From Ancylostoma caninum (Eukaryota > Nematoda > Chromadorea > Rhabditida > Ancylostomatidae), in NCBI GenBank assembly GCA_037903475.1, contig JBAJFG010000172.1, positions 1,302,001 through 1,366,000 of the forward strand: a DNA stretch of 64,000 nt. The letters run 5' to 3'. Under the pieces are notes generated by a model that worked only from the letters and a program-made list of their open reading frames with translations, searched no databases and was not told the DNA's origin. Of this stretch, positions 27,262 through 38,441 are shown one piece after another (position 1 is the first letter of the stretch; each line of letters starts with the position of its first letter). Made by a program: the position numbers and the translations under genes.

Positions 27262-28298
27262 CTAGATAAGGTTGTGATTCCACCGCCACTTACCGGTCAT
27301 ATATTTGGGCGCTTGTAACAATGCAGTGCACGGATGCTGTCCTTGTACCTCACACATGCACTAAAACATATGCTTAGCCATTAAAAAGACCTGATAGAAC
27401 AACATACAGCTTCATCGCTCGGCTTCTTACCTGTCGTTTACACTTAGAGCCAAAATCTGCTGGATTCAACTTGGCAATGGACATCAGCTCTTCCCTTTTT
27501 GCTACCAACTCAGTCTTCCCCAGCGTTGTCGCTATTCGTGACTCAATCTCCTCTTTTGTCATGCCTTCTAGGTCGAAAAGTACTTCCCTGCCATCTTCTG
27601 TAACAGATCATCACATCAGATGCTGTGTTAACACTTCTCTAGCGCACAAGAATAGCTGAGCTTTGAAAGGAAATATTGGGCACATCATTGTTTTCCCTTC
27701 TAGAAGTTTATACATGTCCTTGAGTTTACTAGGTAAGCAGGACACACAAAAAAAGATTTCGACAAAAGAAATCATTTGAAGAAACCGTTTTCTCCAACAA
27801 AAAAAATGAGTCCATAGCCCTCAGAAAGACGGCTTTCTTCATGCCAATGTTTTTTAAAGAGAAAAAAGCATAAGAAGAGGTACAAAAAACAAAAATGGCA
27901 AAATACTAACTCAAGTAAGCCCGTGCAAATGGGGTGATGACGACATCAACGTGCTTCACAAGCTGTACTCGAGGGTTCTTGTATTGGAGCTGAGCCCAAT
28001 GCCAAAATACGAAGTCTCGAGCGCCCTGTTGCTGTTCGTTTGGTAGTCGATGAAAACCCATAGCAAATACCTGGAACATAAAAAGTACCATGAAAAACGG
28101 CAAGAAGCAACACATCACAACAGCGACGGATACATAACTTTGTCGAAAATATTTCCTAAACATAAACTGCATGTATATTAGAGGAAAAACGAAAATCGCA
28201 CACTCTCTTACCTGAACATCGTCCCTGAACTTGATTTTTCCCTGCAGCAGGTAGTAAAAGGTCCGCCGAAGCGGCATCGTACCATGCATGAACGGCAT
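27262..28298 (-). CDS. mrps-25: Mitochondrial ribosomal protein mS25 (MRPS25), complete, 170 aa
   Basis: A protein of the small mitoribosomal subunit. Four exons on the minus strand: 28212-28298, 27911-28070, 27431-27597 and 27262-27360. The N-terminus (MPFMHGTMPLRRTFYYL) matches the family start. The middle has QYKNPRVQ and a DVVITPF stretch, and the C-terminal part has NPADFGSKCKRQ then CMCEVQGQHPC, aligning with the vertebrate RECICEVEGQVPCP region. Length is close to the human protein. The ATG sits one base after a TTTAG acceptor, which fits trans-splicing. It lies 336 bp downstream of the AIMP2-like stop on the same strand, so the two are probably co-transcribed. No internal stop or frameshift is seen. 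Confidence 0.93.
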
Positions 28299-28306
28299 GC
28301 TAAAGC
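28299..28306 (-). promoter_or_regulatory. Putative trans-splice acceptor of mS25
   Basis: On the minus strand the sequence reads GCTTTAG then C then ATG. An acceptor one base before the start codon, downstream of another gene on the same strand, is the pattern of a nematode operon-internal spliced-leader site. Confidence 0.6.
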
Positions 28307-28634
28307 AGTTCTTAGAAGTGTTGATGATGAGGAAAACTCTAATAAAAAACACAAGCATAGAGAGAGATACCGTTAACTCTCTGGACTCAAAAAAAATTAC
28401 GATTCACAGCTGTTCTAAAACGATTTTATTCGATTGAGCCACAGCAAACACACACCCCTACAAAACAGTCGTCGATATAGAATCTCTCTCCGGACGTGTC
28501 AACAATTAACAATTTAATCACTCATATCAACAAAAAAAGTAAAAAAGGTCAAATCATATTAGAAGCACTCGAATTACTATTAAAACTCCACACTTTGGGT
28601 AATAGATATGGGATAATGAGCAAAGGGCAGCGCT

Positions 28635-30819
28635 TCACATAACGGAGTCCATCCTCTTCGACCATAACTCAACATTGTTTGGTAGACGGATGGGCGATTT
28701 GCCAATGAGCACTGACCTAGAACAGAAAAAGAGCGTTTCTAAGATAAGGGCCTTTCTCCAAGAACAGATCAAATTCTCGAGAAAGAAAACAATGAAGCTT
28801 TATTCGAATGAAATCCTAAATAAAAGTGCCATAATAAATATAATTCTCATCAGCTTCTTCTTAATGCCCGCACTAGTTAGGAACAAAGAAACATTCAGAA
28901 ACTTACTTAGTAACAACATCAGCCACACCGAAGTCAAACTGTGAACCAAGTGCGTCAAATTGCGACAAAAACTTGCTCGCCTCACGAATTACGTCGTCCT
29001 TGCTGAGCTTCCCAGCCAGAACCAAATCAACCTGGAACAAAACACAATCCGTGTGCTCCTCATCCCCAGTAAGGCTGAGTTCACCTTGGAAAGCCATCTG
29101 TGTTGGTTAGTCGCATGCATTGAATGGCTGGGCTTGAATGAGAAGAGGCCTAGACCTGAACCCAGTAACTTCCACGCTGAGACACGACACGTCAGCGTAG
29201 TTCCAGAGGCCAGCAGTGAGAATTTCTCTAAAAGTACAGAAATATTAATAGCTAAAAATGTTGAAATCTTCATTGTAGCAAGAATATACCTCCAAATGAT
29301 ACAGTGACAGTTGTAGATGGATTTGAACAACTGTTTGATATTCCGCCTTTGAATGCCATACTCCTCCTCTCACCAATACGTGAGAAGGCTTCAACCCATG
29401 GTCTATCTGCTTCAGTCACAGCCAGAGTAACTTCTCCCAGCTCTAAGACAGAAAATGGCAGGATGTGTCGGATTTGACATCACCTAATTTGGACGTATAA
29501 CCACGTAGGCATCGCCTTTGAAAGAGTATAATTTGAAATTTCGAAAATAAATACCACCAAAATGAAAAAAGCTACTCTCAACTAATAATAGAACATAAAT
29601 AAAAACAAAAAACAGTAAAAATAAAAATGATAGAAGTGATATAAATAAAATAATAAATAAATAATAGAACATGACAAAGCCAGAATGTGATAAATGTGTT
29701 CAGAAATAACAGAAAGGTACTAATATGTGGTAACTTTTCATTATTTACGAAGAAGGTACAGAAACAAAACTTCAACCCACTTTCTATCTCAAAATCAGTG
29801 AACGCCGTTGGTAAACAAGCCGTCAGAGACTGCCCAGTTTCTGTTGATCGTTTATCTTCCTAAATATGACACGATCACATCATTTTAACAAAAGAAATTG
29901 GGCAGAATAAATGAAAGAGTAGAATACCCATAAAGAAAGGAGCTGCATTGGTGGCGCAAATCCCAGCAATTAAGAAAATACTCACATGAATAACCCATGT
30001 ATGTCCTAACTCTGCTTTTGAAGGTTTGTCAGCCGACGAGACCCCGCCAGATGTAGCCTGAACAAACAATAATGAGCTATGAAAGTTATTTTAAAGTGAT
30101 CTGGACGTCTTAACGTGATTGTTTACTGGTGTAATTGAAGATGAAACAGCAAAACTCTTCAAATCAATCTATAGCGAGACTCACCTTGCTCTTGGCCTCC
30201 GATTTCGCAGCTTTACGTGCTTCTTTCTTCGCGTCCTTGTCCTTCTTGCCGCCAGACTTCACAGAACTTCCAGGTGCCGGAGCTGCCGACTCGTCAAGCT
30301 TAGTTTTCTTGGCTGCTGTTGGGCCAGAAGCTTAAAATGAGGGAGTTTCTTTGACAAAATTTTCCCTTAGAAACATTCTATTCCAGGAGGAAATATTGAA
30401 AATAGAACATCGAAGTCGAAATAGTGCAAACCAACCAGCTTTTCCCATCTCCTGCAACAAAGCTTCCAGTGTTGATCCGAGGTTTTTGATGGAATTGATG
30501 AGGTTTTGCTGCTTCATTTCAATCGCTTTTACTGGATCATTTTGGTCCTCAGGAAGTCCATTACATGCGGCATCGGACTCCTAATTAATGAAGCAAGTAA
30601 TCCTTGCGTATTCAAATTTCTTTGGATAAATCCATTTCCTACCTCTGACAGTACAACAAATGATAAAAGGAATGCTCACATTCGAAGAGAAAACTTAGAA
30701 TTATGACCCACCTTTTGAGAAGCTGATGCATGATAGCTAGGAATGGAGTACATAATGTCAATGGGTCTTACATCGAAATCATCTGGCACCAACGGAGGAA
30801 TCTTGTACATTGATGACAT
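28635..30819 (-). CDS. AIMP2-like multisynthetase complex scaffold, complete, 350 aa
   Basis: Likely the aminoacyl-tRNA synthetase complex interacting protein 2 (p38), a cytosolic scaffold. Nine exons: 30712-30819, 30436-30580, 30185-30330, 29986-30057, 29781-29859, 29290-29442, 29085-29227, 28907-29031 and 28635-28716. The N-terminus has MYKIPPLVPDDFDVRPIDIM followed by YSIPSYHA, like the MYQVKP...CMYRLPNVHG start of vertebrate AIMP2. A predicted coiled coil follows (about residues 52-84), then a Lys/Ala-rich linker (about 90-135) longer than in vertebrates. The C-terminal GST-like domain includes HATNQHRW, VDLVLAGKL, GVADVV and a last exon aligning with the family end (VLIG...LPNNVELWSKRM). 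The middle is divergent, so the assignment rests on the two ends, their order and the length. A TTTGCAG acceptor lies 7 bases before ATG. Confidence 0.7.
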
Positions 30820-32674
30820 TTTTACCCTGCAAAGTGGTTTTGGGGTAAAATTCTTTGAGACAGATAGTGCTAAAACCAAATCTATAAAGCTCAATCAATC
30901 CAGGGCGGAAGAATCACAATGCTCATTGATTTTTCAGACAGCTTAAGTTGTCGGTAATTGTAAAGTGTAAAGAGCAGTTGCGCACCTCCCCCCCCCCCTC
31001 CCCATTGCAGCTTCCTCATAAACCGATAGGTTACATGTGCAAGATAAGAACTGGATCTGACTACACTGATTTACACGCCTGGAAAACGTCCTAAGGGAGT
31101 TCCATGAGGTTTAAACCTAATCCGGCAGCGGAACCACAAGTCGGAATCAAATTAATATGGTGTACGGCAAGTACATACTAAAAACTTATACCCCTGGTTG
31201 AGTTTTTAACCTAGAGTTAGCTTCTCGCAGTTATTTGTGTTGAATCCAGCAGAAAGCGATGAAAAGAAATGAAGCGACGGAATATTCACCGGGTTCAAGG
31301 TTCAGCCGTCAAGTTGGGTGCATTCTGTGTAGTGTACCTCATACATTTTCTTTCACGGCTGGCAAGAAGAAGTTCAGCTTCATGTCATGCCAGCTCTCAA
31401 TTGATTCACATCTGCGAGCTTCTTACCTCTGTCTTCATTCATGATGTGGTGCTCGAATTTGTAAAGTTCAAAGCTGGACTTGAGAACTCACAGCTGAAAG
31501 GCCCATTTTTATTTTGCCTTATTTCTTTTTTAAAAAAGACGGCGATTGATTATTTCGGTTACCTGGTGTTCCTTTGAACAGCAGATTTCGGCTCGCGCGT
31601 GCAAGGACTTCAATTCTTTCCATCACCAACTATTTGACTGGTGTGCGCGGCTCATCATTCCTTTTTTTGAGTTTGCGTTCTTTTTTTTTCTTTCCGTTTT
31701 CGTACATGATTCTCGGTTTTGTGAAAGAAAATCACACAGTTTTCGCGATCCTGGTATTTTCCCCATATTCTCATTTTTACATATGCATGATTCACGAAGA
31801 GTTTATGTAGCTGTAGCTATTTCGTTGCGGTTTTTTGCGGACATGAGAAAGACGCGACGCGGCCGCATTGCCCGCTCTGGAGTTGCTACCTTAATGGCAG
31901 ATCGGGTTTTTTTATACCTTTCCATTCTGTGTGACTCAGAACTCTGCGGACAAGTTGCATTTTTGAACAGTCTTTTTTAAAGTTAATTACGAGGCGTGCG
32001 AAGTAGAAGAAGTAGCTTGCGATCTTTCAGCTGTCAAGGAAACTAACTATCTATCAAGAAAACTCCACATTTTGTTGTCGCGGCTAGGATTCCAGCGCGA
32101 GCTGTGCGATTGCGCTGCGTGCTTCTGGACATCGTGAAAAAACGCACATCCATCCTCGTTCACTGACGAAATTTCAGTGCACGTGCGTTCTCCCGAATTT
32201 GACGGGAACCGCTGGTTTAGTATGACCAGAGCAGGAGTATCTGTCCATGTATACAGTGGACGTCAATGGCGGTGGCCCATCCGCGGCCTCGAAAAGTACG
32301 CAGCGCGACCGCGCCGCGCGCATCGAGATGCTGTCGTCTGCTGCCGGAATGCTGTATCTAATCCATTTCTTTCCGACTCGGTCAAAAATCCTCAAAATTG
32401 GCCAGAAAAGCTGCTAGATATACCATAACAGCAGCAGAAAACATCGTTTACGACGCGCGCGGGGCGGTTGCGCTGCGTCCTTCTCGAGGCCGCCGATGGG
32501 CCACCGCCACTGACGTTCACTGTACGTCCTCATCCGGACACGTGATACGTGTTGAAATGTGGTGGTATGTGGTATGGATCGGTTGACAACGTGGAACCCT
32601 CTTAACTTCAGCTAATTACCATGTTTTTAATCATTTTTAGGGTTCCTACTGGTGAGGTTCCGTCGCTGTAACCG
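30820..32674. other. Intergenic region between divergent AIMP2-like and E3BP genes
   Basis: Should contain promoters for both genes. A TTTGCAG acceptor lies just upstream of the AIMP2-like ATG (30827-30833), and an ATTTTTAG acceptor ends at 32640, 34 bases before the E3BP ATG. A poly-C run is near 30990 and GC-rich repeat arms occupy 32075-32540. Open frames at 31260-31980 show no family or splice support. Confidence 0.6.
32075..32540. repeat. Three alternating arms of a GC-rich dispersed repeat
   Basis: Arms at about 32075-32165, 32245-32345 and 32445-32530 alternate in orientation. Shared words include GCGACCGCGCCGCGCG, its inverse GCGGTTGCGCTGCGT, TTCTCGAGGCCGCCGATGGG and GTCGTCTGCTGC. 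It is the same family as 21310-21620. The third arm ends about 145 bp upstream of the E3BP start codon, so it may overlap the promoter. Confidence 0.7.
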
Positions 32675-35466
32675 ATGCTTTCATGTCGCTGTATTGCATC
32701 GTCCGCGCGACATCTCACCACTGCTCCACATTCGTCTAGGTATCATTTTTAAAGGGTTCTCTTATGGTATTAAAAATAGAATGGCGTTTTTAGTGGATTA
32801 TGCGGTCCAGCGGTGCGGCTGCTTATGTTACACTATGGAATCAATGAGAAGGATGTGAAAGCTACTGGTCCAAAAAATAACATTCTGAAGAGGTGAGCTA
32901 TTTTATAATGTTCAAGGCTATTTGTTATGCAGGGGCTGCCGCAAACGGGTTTGGATGGGGAGGGCCTTGAAAAGAAGGGCTGAGATTCTGGACGGCTATA
33001 AGTAAAGCCATTGAAATTCAGTCTTAAATGTAAATAATCAAAAATGCCCGAAAACATCAACAAAAAAAATGGGATCCCCCACTCGCCATGTGTAGAGAGT
33101 AAGGTGAATTTTTGACTGCTATGATGCGCATCTTGCGTTTCCTTTAGTGCAAATGGGTGTCGATATTGAGAAAACAGCTAAAAGAAAACAATAAAAAGGG
33201 ATTATTTGAAACCCGAAGAAAAATGAAGAAAAGGTTGTTTGATTCGGTACAGTCAGCACTTGTGTATTGTTGTCACACCTTGCACTGTTGTGATATGTAT
33301 TGCTGGAATCGTTTTCAGTGACGTTGTTGGAATGATAAAGGCTGGTGGTCTGAAACCTGTCGTGGTAACTGTTGCTCCCCCTCCGGAGCCAGCTGCACCA
33401 GCTCCAGCTGTTCAGAAGGTACCGTGTTTTTTAGACTTCAAACTGTCTTCTTCACTTCCAGCTCTTATGACATTTCATTTATCAGTGGTGTTGGTTTTTT
33501 TTAATATGAAGTCTTGTGCTTCTGTGTACATACGTCAATATTTTCTACATTGCTGGTAATTTCTTGTTCATTTTTCTGTTTCAAGAGCGCTGCTGCTCCA
33601 GCTGGGTCTGTTCGCCACGTTGAACCATTTGTTGACATTCCACTATCGAACGTACGTGCAACGATAGCGAAGAGACTAACGCAATCAAAGGTGCTTTTTA
33701 AGTTCTTTGCCATGATCCTGTCACAGGTTGTCTTCTAAAAGTTTTCTTCTGTTTGTATGAAGAGTCTAAATCTCCCGAATAAAGGTAGAAAAGAATATAA
33801 TGCATCGCAATAGTTGCTTATGTCCATATTTTAGCAATTGATTCCGCATGAGTACCAGTCCGCAGTTGTTCAAGCAGATGCTGTTCTCGCCATTCAAGCA
33901 GAATTACGCTCTAAAGATATTGCTGTATCACTAAACGATTTCATTATCAAGGCGGCAGCTCTTGCACTTCGTGTAAGTCACTTTTTGTATTACGATTTCC
34001 TTGCCGTCTCAGCGCACGCGGTTTTTTTTACGGTTTCGCTATTGATTAAGTTCTCATTATACCGCCGTTTTTTCTAGGCTGTTCCTGAAGTGAATGTGCA
34101 GTACTCAGCGGAAGCTCAACAAGTAAACTACCTTCCCAATGTCGATGTTTCCGTCGCTGTGGCAACGCCAACGGGCCTGATCACTCCAATAGTCACATCT
34201 GCAGATATTCTAGGAGTTCAAGATATTTCGGCTAGAGTTAAGGTAAAACATCCATTGATATTCGCTGTAATTTCTGTATTATTAATCAAAGGGTTACTTT
34301 TATTGGAACATGAAACTTCATGTTAGAGAGTCCGCTTCTCAAGAGGAAATGGAATTACGTAGTAATTACAGTACTTATTTGTCTCCAGTTTCATTTCCGC
34401 ATTTGATTACTAGCTGGTTACTAGGAATTAGCCTGAATCTGTCTTTATAGCATTAAAATTGAAGAGGATTGAAAATGCATATTTAGGAGCTGGCTAAGCG
34501 AGCGCGTGAGAACAAGCTTCAGCCAAATGAGTTCCAAGGTGGAACATTCACGTGGGTGCTTTGTGTTCTTAATGCTTTTATTGCGTGCATCTTCAATATT
34601 ATCGTCTTCTCGTTTAGTATCTCAAATTTGGGTATGTTTGGTAGCGTGGAGCAATTCACCGCGATCATCAATCCCCCACAGGCCGCAATTCTTGCTGTTG
34701 GTGGAACACGCTTGGAATTGGACGAGAACTTCAAGCCGTTGAACAAGTATGTGTCCACCTAAGCTATGGATTTTGGAAGTGTTATGAGAAATATTTTTGT
34801 TGTTTTCTGTATGGATTCTCAACTCTTGATAGATCCCGCCATGTTTTATTTTTGGATCTGTTTGAAACCGTTTTCTTGTAAATTTAGCTAGTTTTTTTCC
34901 CACATGTTAGCAGAAATCGTTATTAGGCAATGGATATTCCTTTATTGCCTTTCTTGCAATTTGCCTGGATGGTGATGAAACCTACAAATTAGTATGATAG
35001 TACTGATGGGCACAATCAGTTCTTTTCTGGAATTTACGTGCTAAAAAACCTGAGAATTGGTCTTCATTGTTGTCATATTTGAGAACTTTTGGCTTTTTCA
35101 CGTACACACGTACGTCACATGTGACTTTTATCCGTGAGTTATCGGCAGACCCTACGCACCGGTTGCTTCGATAAGTTACACCAACTTTTTTTCTCTTTAC
35201 TAAAAGCAGAACTTTTCTCAAATCTGCCAAACCGTAACTGAATTTCATCCAACTTCAACAATGACTTATCTGAAAGATGGCGATGTAGGTTTCACAAACC
35301 TTGTTGCAGATTCACTGTCACACTATGCTTCGATGCAAGGGCTATCACAGAAACGTCAGCCCGCCGCTTCCTGGACCATTTCGCTGCATCACTATCTGAT
35401 CCTGACTTTATGGTTGCCGAGCCAATCGATCCTGTGCTTAACTTCGACTTTGCTAGACTGCTTTAA
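32675..35466 (+). CDS. Pyruvate dehydrogenase E3-binding protein (PDHX-type) lacking a lipoyl domain, complete, 340 aa
   Basis: A mitochondrial matrix protein that docks dihydrolipoyl dehydrogenase (E3) on the pyruvate dehydrogenase core. Nine exons: 32675-32739, 32794-32892, 33319-33418, 33586-33690, 33835-33972, 34078-34242, 34487-34551, 34618-34746 and 35310-35466; all phases join. Exon 1 is a presequence ([16 protein letters not shown]). It leads straight into the E3/E1-binding domain ([29 protein letters not shown]; residues about 24-60), a Pro/Ala linker, then the E2-type catalytic fold ([46 protein letters not shown]). The catalytic DHRxxxG motif is replaced by DARAITE (about 297-303), so acetyltransfer is not expected. 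The missing lipoyl domain matches the p45 E3-binding protein described from Ascaris suum. No lipoyl exon is visible upstream to about 31 kb. Confidence 0.92.
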
Positions 35467-36135
35467 CATTTCTTTGATTATAGTGCAACGAGTTTTCTCT
35501 TTATTGTTACCCTATCTTTAGTAGATACTTTACTTTGTAGTACTAGGTTATGTTCACACTTGTCTCGAGCTTGTGTCGATGAAATAGAGAGGAACTTTCT
35601 AATTATGTGTAAATATTTTAGGCAAAATTTTAGATTATAGGATTTGTTAATGCTATGTGGTGGTGTTTGACCGAGTGAGACTCATAAATTCGTGATAAAT
35701 TTTGTTGCTGGTTTTCGAAGGAAATGGTAGTATTCCTGAACGTACTCTCATACATATGCGTTTTGGTCATACACCCGTGGTGAGGCCCTCAGGATAAATT
35801 GCGGATCGATGCTTTGCCGTAGTCAAGGATTCAGGGTCTGGTATGCCTCAGTTTTTATCAGGGAAGCTCACGTGAAAATTCCTTGACGTTACTCAACCGT
35901 GGCCAGTGTCCTTTGCTCACAACGTTGAGTGGAACCGTGGTCACGCGCTCAGTTTTTCTTCTGTTTTTAATCGCATTCGGTTTGGCACTGTTTCATTGGT
36001 GTAGCACGGCATACCACCTCGTAGTTAACTGGGTATGACCCAAAATATCTTCATTTTGAATCTTCTTCGTAGCAGACGTAGATTAGCATCACGCTGTGAA
36101 AGGCATCCTAATATAACTTTGCCATTCAGTGCACC
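35467..36135. other. Spacer between E3BP and thioredoxin-like genes
   Basis: 669 bp with no gene. It ends in a CCATTCAG acceptor (36122-36129) six bases before the next ATG, so the downstream gene is probably trans-spliced. The spacer is long for an operon, so co-transcription is uncertain. Confidence 0.55.
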
Positions 36136-37542
36136 ATGTTTACCGCAACGCTCACGCGCCAAGTCAGGCCTGTAGTCCCTCTTGGACTACGTATCACTTC
36201 TGCACGTAATCAGCACTTTTTGGCAAATGTCCCTTTGAAGAAACGCGGTGTGGATAAGGTATCTGTAGAGGAGTTGAAAGGAAAGGTAAGTCATTTGAGT
36301 GGAGGAGGTGATCATGTCTCCCGAACCTTCATTAGATTTTGTTATTCATTTGTAATGCATTTAGATGTTGCTGCTTTACTTCTCCGCAGGATGGTGTAGA
36401 TCATGCAGAATGTTTACACCGAAGCTCAAGGTTGTTGTTCCGGTCATTTCTTTGATGTGTCTCCCTAGAAAGGGCATTTGATGAGTAGATAGGAGTAGCA
36501 GCATCGGCTTTTCTCCTTTTCTGCTTAATCCTGTCAAATTTCGTTTGTTAACGACAACGTTTGCTACTGGGAACTGCCACAATCACCACTCCCCCTCCCC
36601 CCCCCCCCAAGCGATATCGTACTCACTTTTATTTAGTATAGGATTTGACAGACAAGTCCAAAATTCCCACGGTACAACGGGAAGTCATGTCTCCAATCAG
36701 CGGGATTCATACCGGGACGGGGTGAGGCCTATTTAGCGTCCAAGCGTGGGTAATCCTCCTATAAAAAACCAATTCCATCCTGTCGATTTATATATTTTCT
36801 GAGTCTCAGAAAGTCGTTAGACTGGTGAATTCCTTCCGCTAAATGATGGGAACTCCTTATCGACTGGGTACAGATTTTTCTTCTTCTTGTTCGAGAATAT
36901 TGCTGCTACAGCGAGATATTACCCATTCTCCTATATAATATCACCACTGTTGAAATAGAAAGCCCATTTTTCTCTAGTATATCAGCACTGCTGGAATATA
37001 TGTAAAGCATCACTCATGAATTAATAATATTCTAGTATACTTATGTAGCCCTTTCAGAAATTTTACGAAGAGCTGGGAGATGCAGATCGAAAGAATTTGG
37101 AAGTTGTCTGGGTGTCACGTGATAAGGCAGCTCCGGATCAGCTGGAATACTATGAAAAACACATGCCTGCTTGGAACTACATTCCATTCGGCGACCCAAA
37201 CATTGCGTAAGCATCACGATTTATCGCTGTTAGCAGTGTAGTTATTTAGATTTCAAAATTCGATGAAATTTGCACCATTCTTCGGAAAGGCGTAGTCTTT
37301 TCACTCATTTGTAGAGTTCTCATATTCAGAGGCCTTTTGGAGAAGTATGGCGTGAAGGTGATCCCTGCTTTGAAAATGGTCAACGAAAAGGGTGAAGTCC
37401 TTAGTGACAGAGTGCGGGCGGATGTTGAGGTACTCATTTTTCTCACGTTCCTTATCATTTAACGAACTTTAACACAAATTTCAAGGGTTGTGTGAAGGAT
37501 GACGCGACTGAGTGCTACAACAAATGGAAAAAGATGTACTGA
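36136..37542 (+). CDS. Thioredoxin-like (tryparedoxin/nucleoredoxin-like) protein with WCRSC site, 173 aa
   Basis: Predicted thiol-disulfide oxidoreductase. Five exons: 36136-36285, 36365-36430, 37058-37206, 37330-37429 and 37486-37542. The short second exon carries the active site LLLYFSAGWCRSCRMFTPKL (Cys61 and Cys64), matching the YFSA.WCPPCR.FTP signature but with CRSC instead of the usual CPPC. Exon 3 adds KFYEEL and VVWVSRDKA followed by AWNYIPFGDP, and exon 4 adds LLEKYGVKVIPAL with the cis-Pro region. The first 35-40 residues are basic and Arg-rich with no acid, like a mitochondrial presequence, which is inference. The donor after exon 2 is GTTGTT, a weak site, but phase and family alignment support it. 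Confidence 0.88.
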
Positions 37543-38441
37543 AGCTAAGCTGAATCAACTAGAATCTCACCTATGGTTCGATTGCGTAGAATCTGAATTT
37601 TCGCTAGAGTATTATGTGTTAAAATAACGTGAATATAGATTTTCACGTGTTTTGTACCTCTAGAAGTGTTTTGTTTTTGCACGAATTTGTCCATACCACT
37701 CATTCCCTTGGCTTTCATTAGAAAAAAGTTCTTGACTGCACTTATATGATGCTGGTGTGCTTGTTCTTGACAGACAACTGCTATATACAGATCCATCCTT
37801 GCTAACAAACGGGGAAGTCATTTGAAGTGTGAGGGATTGACATCCATTAGTGAAAGGCACATGAATGTTAGGGTCACCTCCATTTGAAGTGGTTAATCGT
37901 TGGGGGTCTTTCAAGATTTTCCTGCATTATTAACTGCAGATTCTGATCTTGTTGTCTAGTCAATAGCTTCTAAGAGATTTAGTAGATTAGAGCTACCATT
38001 AACCATACAACTGAAATCATTTGGCAGTTTTGGGTCTGGTTCCCGCAAAATGTACTTCTTAGGCTTGGTAGTGTAACCACTAACATTCTACAAAGTTAAG
38101 GCTGTACATTCTGCATATCGATGAATGAAAAGAAGCAGTTTCTCGTGAATCTTTTTTTTTTGCTGGGAAAAATCTAATCATACATTTGAAGACAAATTCT
38201 TCTTACTAACATAAAGCAAAGTGTGAGAGTATAAATATTGTGGATTGATAGGTTCTTCGTACAGAGGGGGTGACACCGCAAGATCTTCATAGGGTAATTT
38301 CCGTTGGGATTATGAACAAGAGGTGATTAGTGGTGTAGATAAAGAATAAATTGGGAAGAGATAGCTGCAATATGATGGCCATAACATTAGTTGAGAATTA
38401 TACATAGTGTTGCCTGGACTCATGCGCTCTATACGAGATAG
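37543..38441. other. Convergent intergenic region
   Basis: Lies between the 3' ends of the thioredoxin-like gene (plus) and CDK1 (minus) and presumably contains both 3' UTRs. No gene, RNA or clear repeat seen. Confidence 0.6.

Noticed and set aside
31259..31980. Open frames upstream of the E3BP gene, checked as a possible lipoyl domain
   Set aside because: No ETDKA-type lipoylation motif in any frame I read, and the E3BP gene already has a complete presequence exon at 32675.
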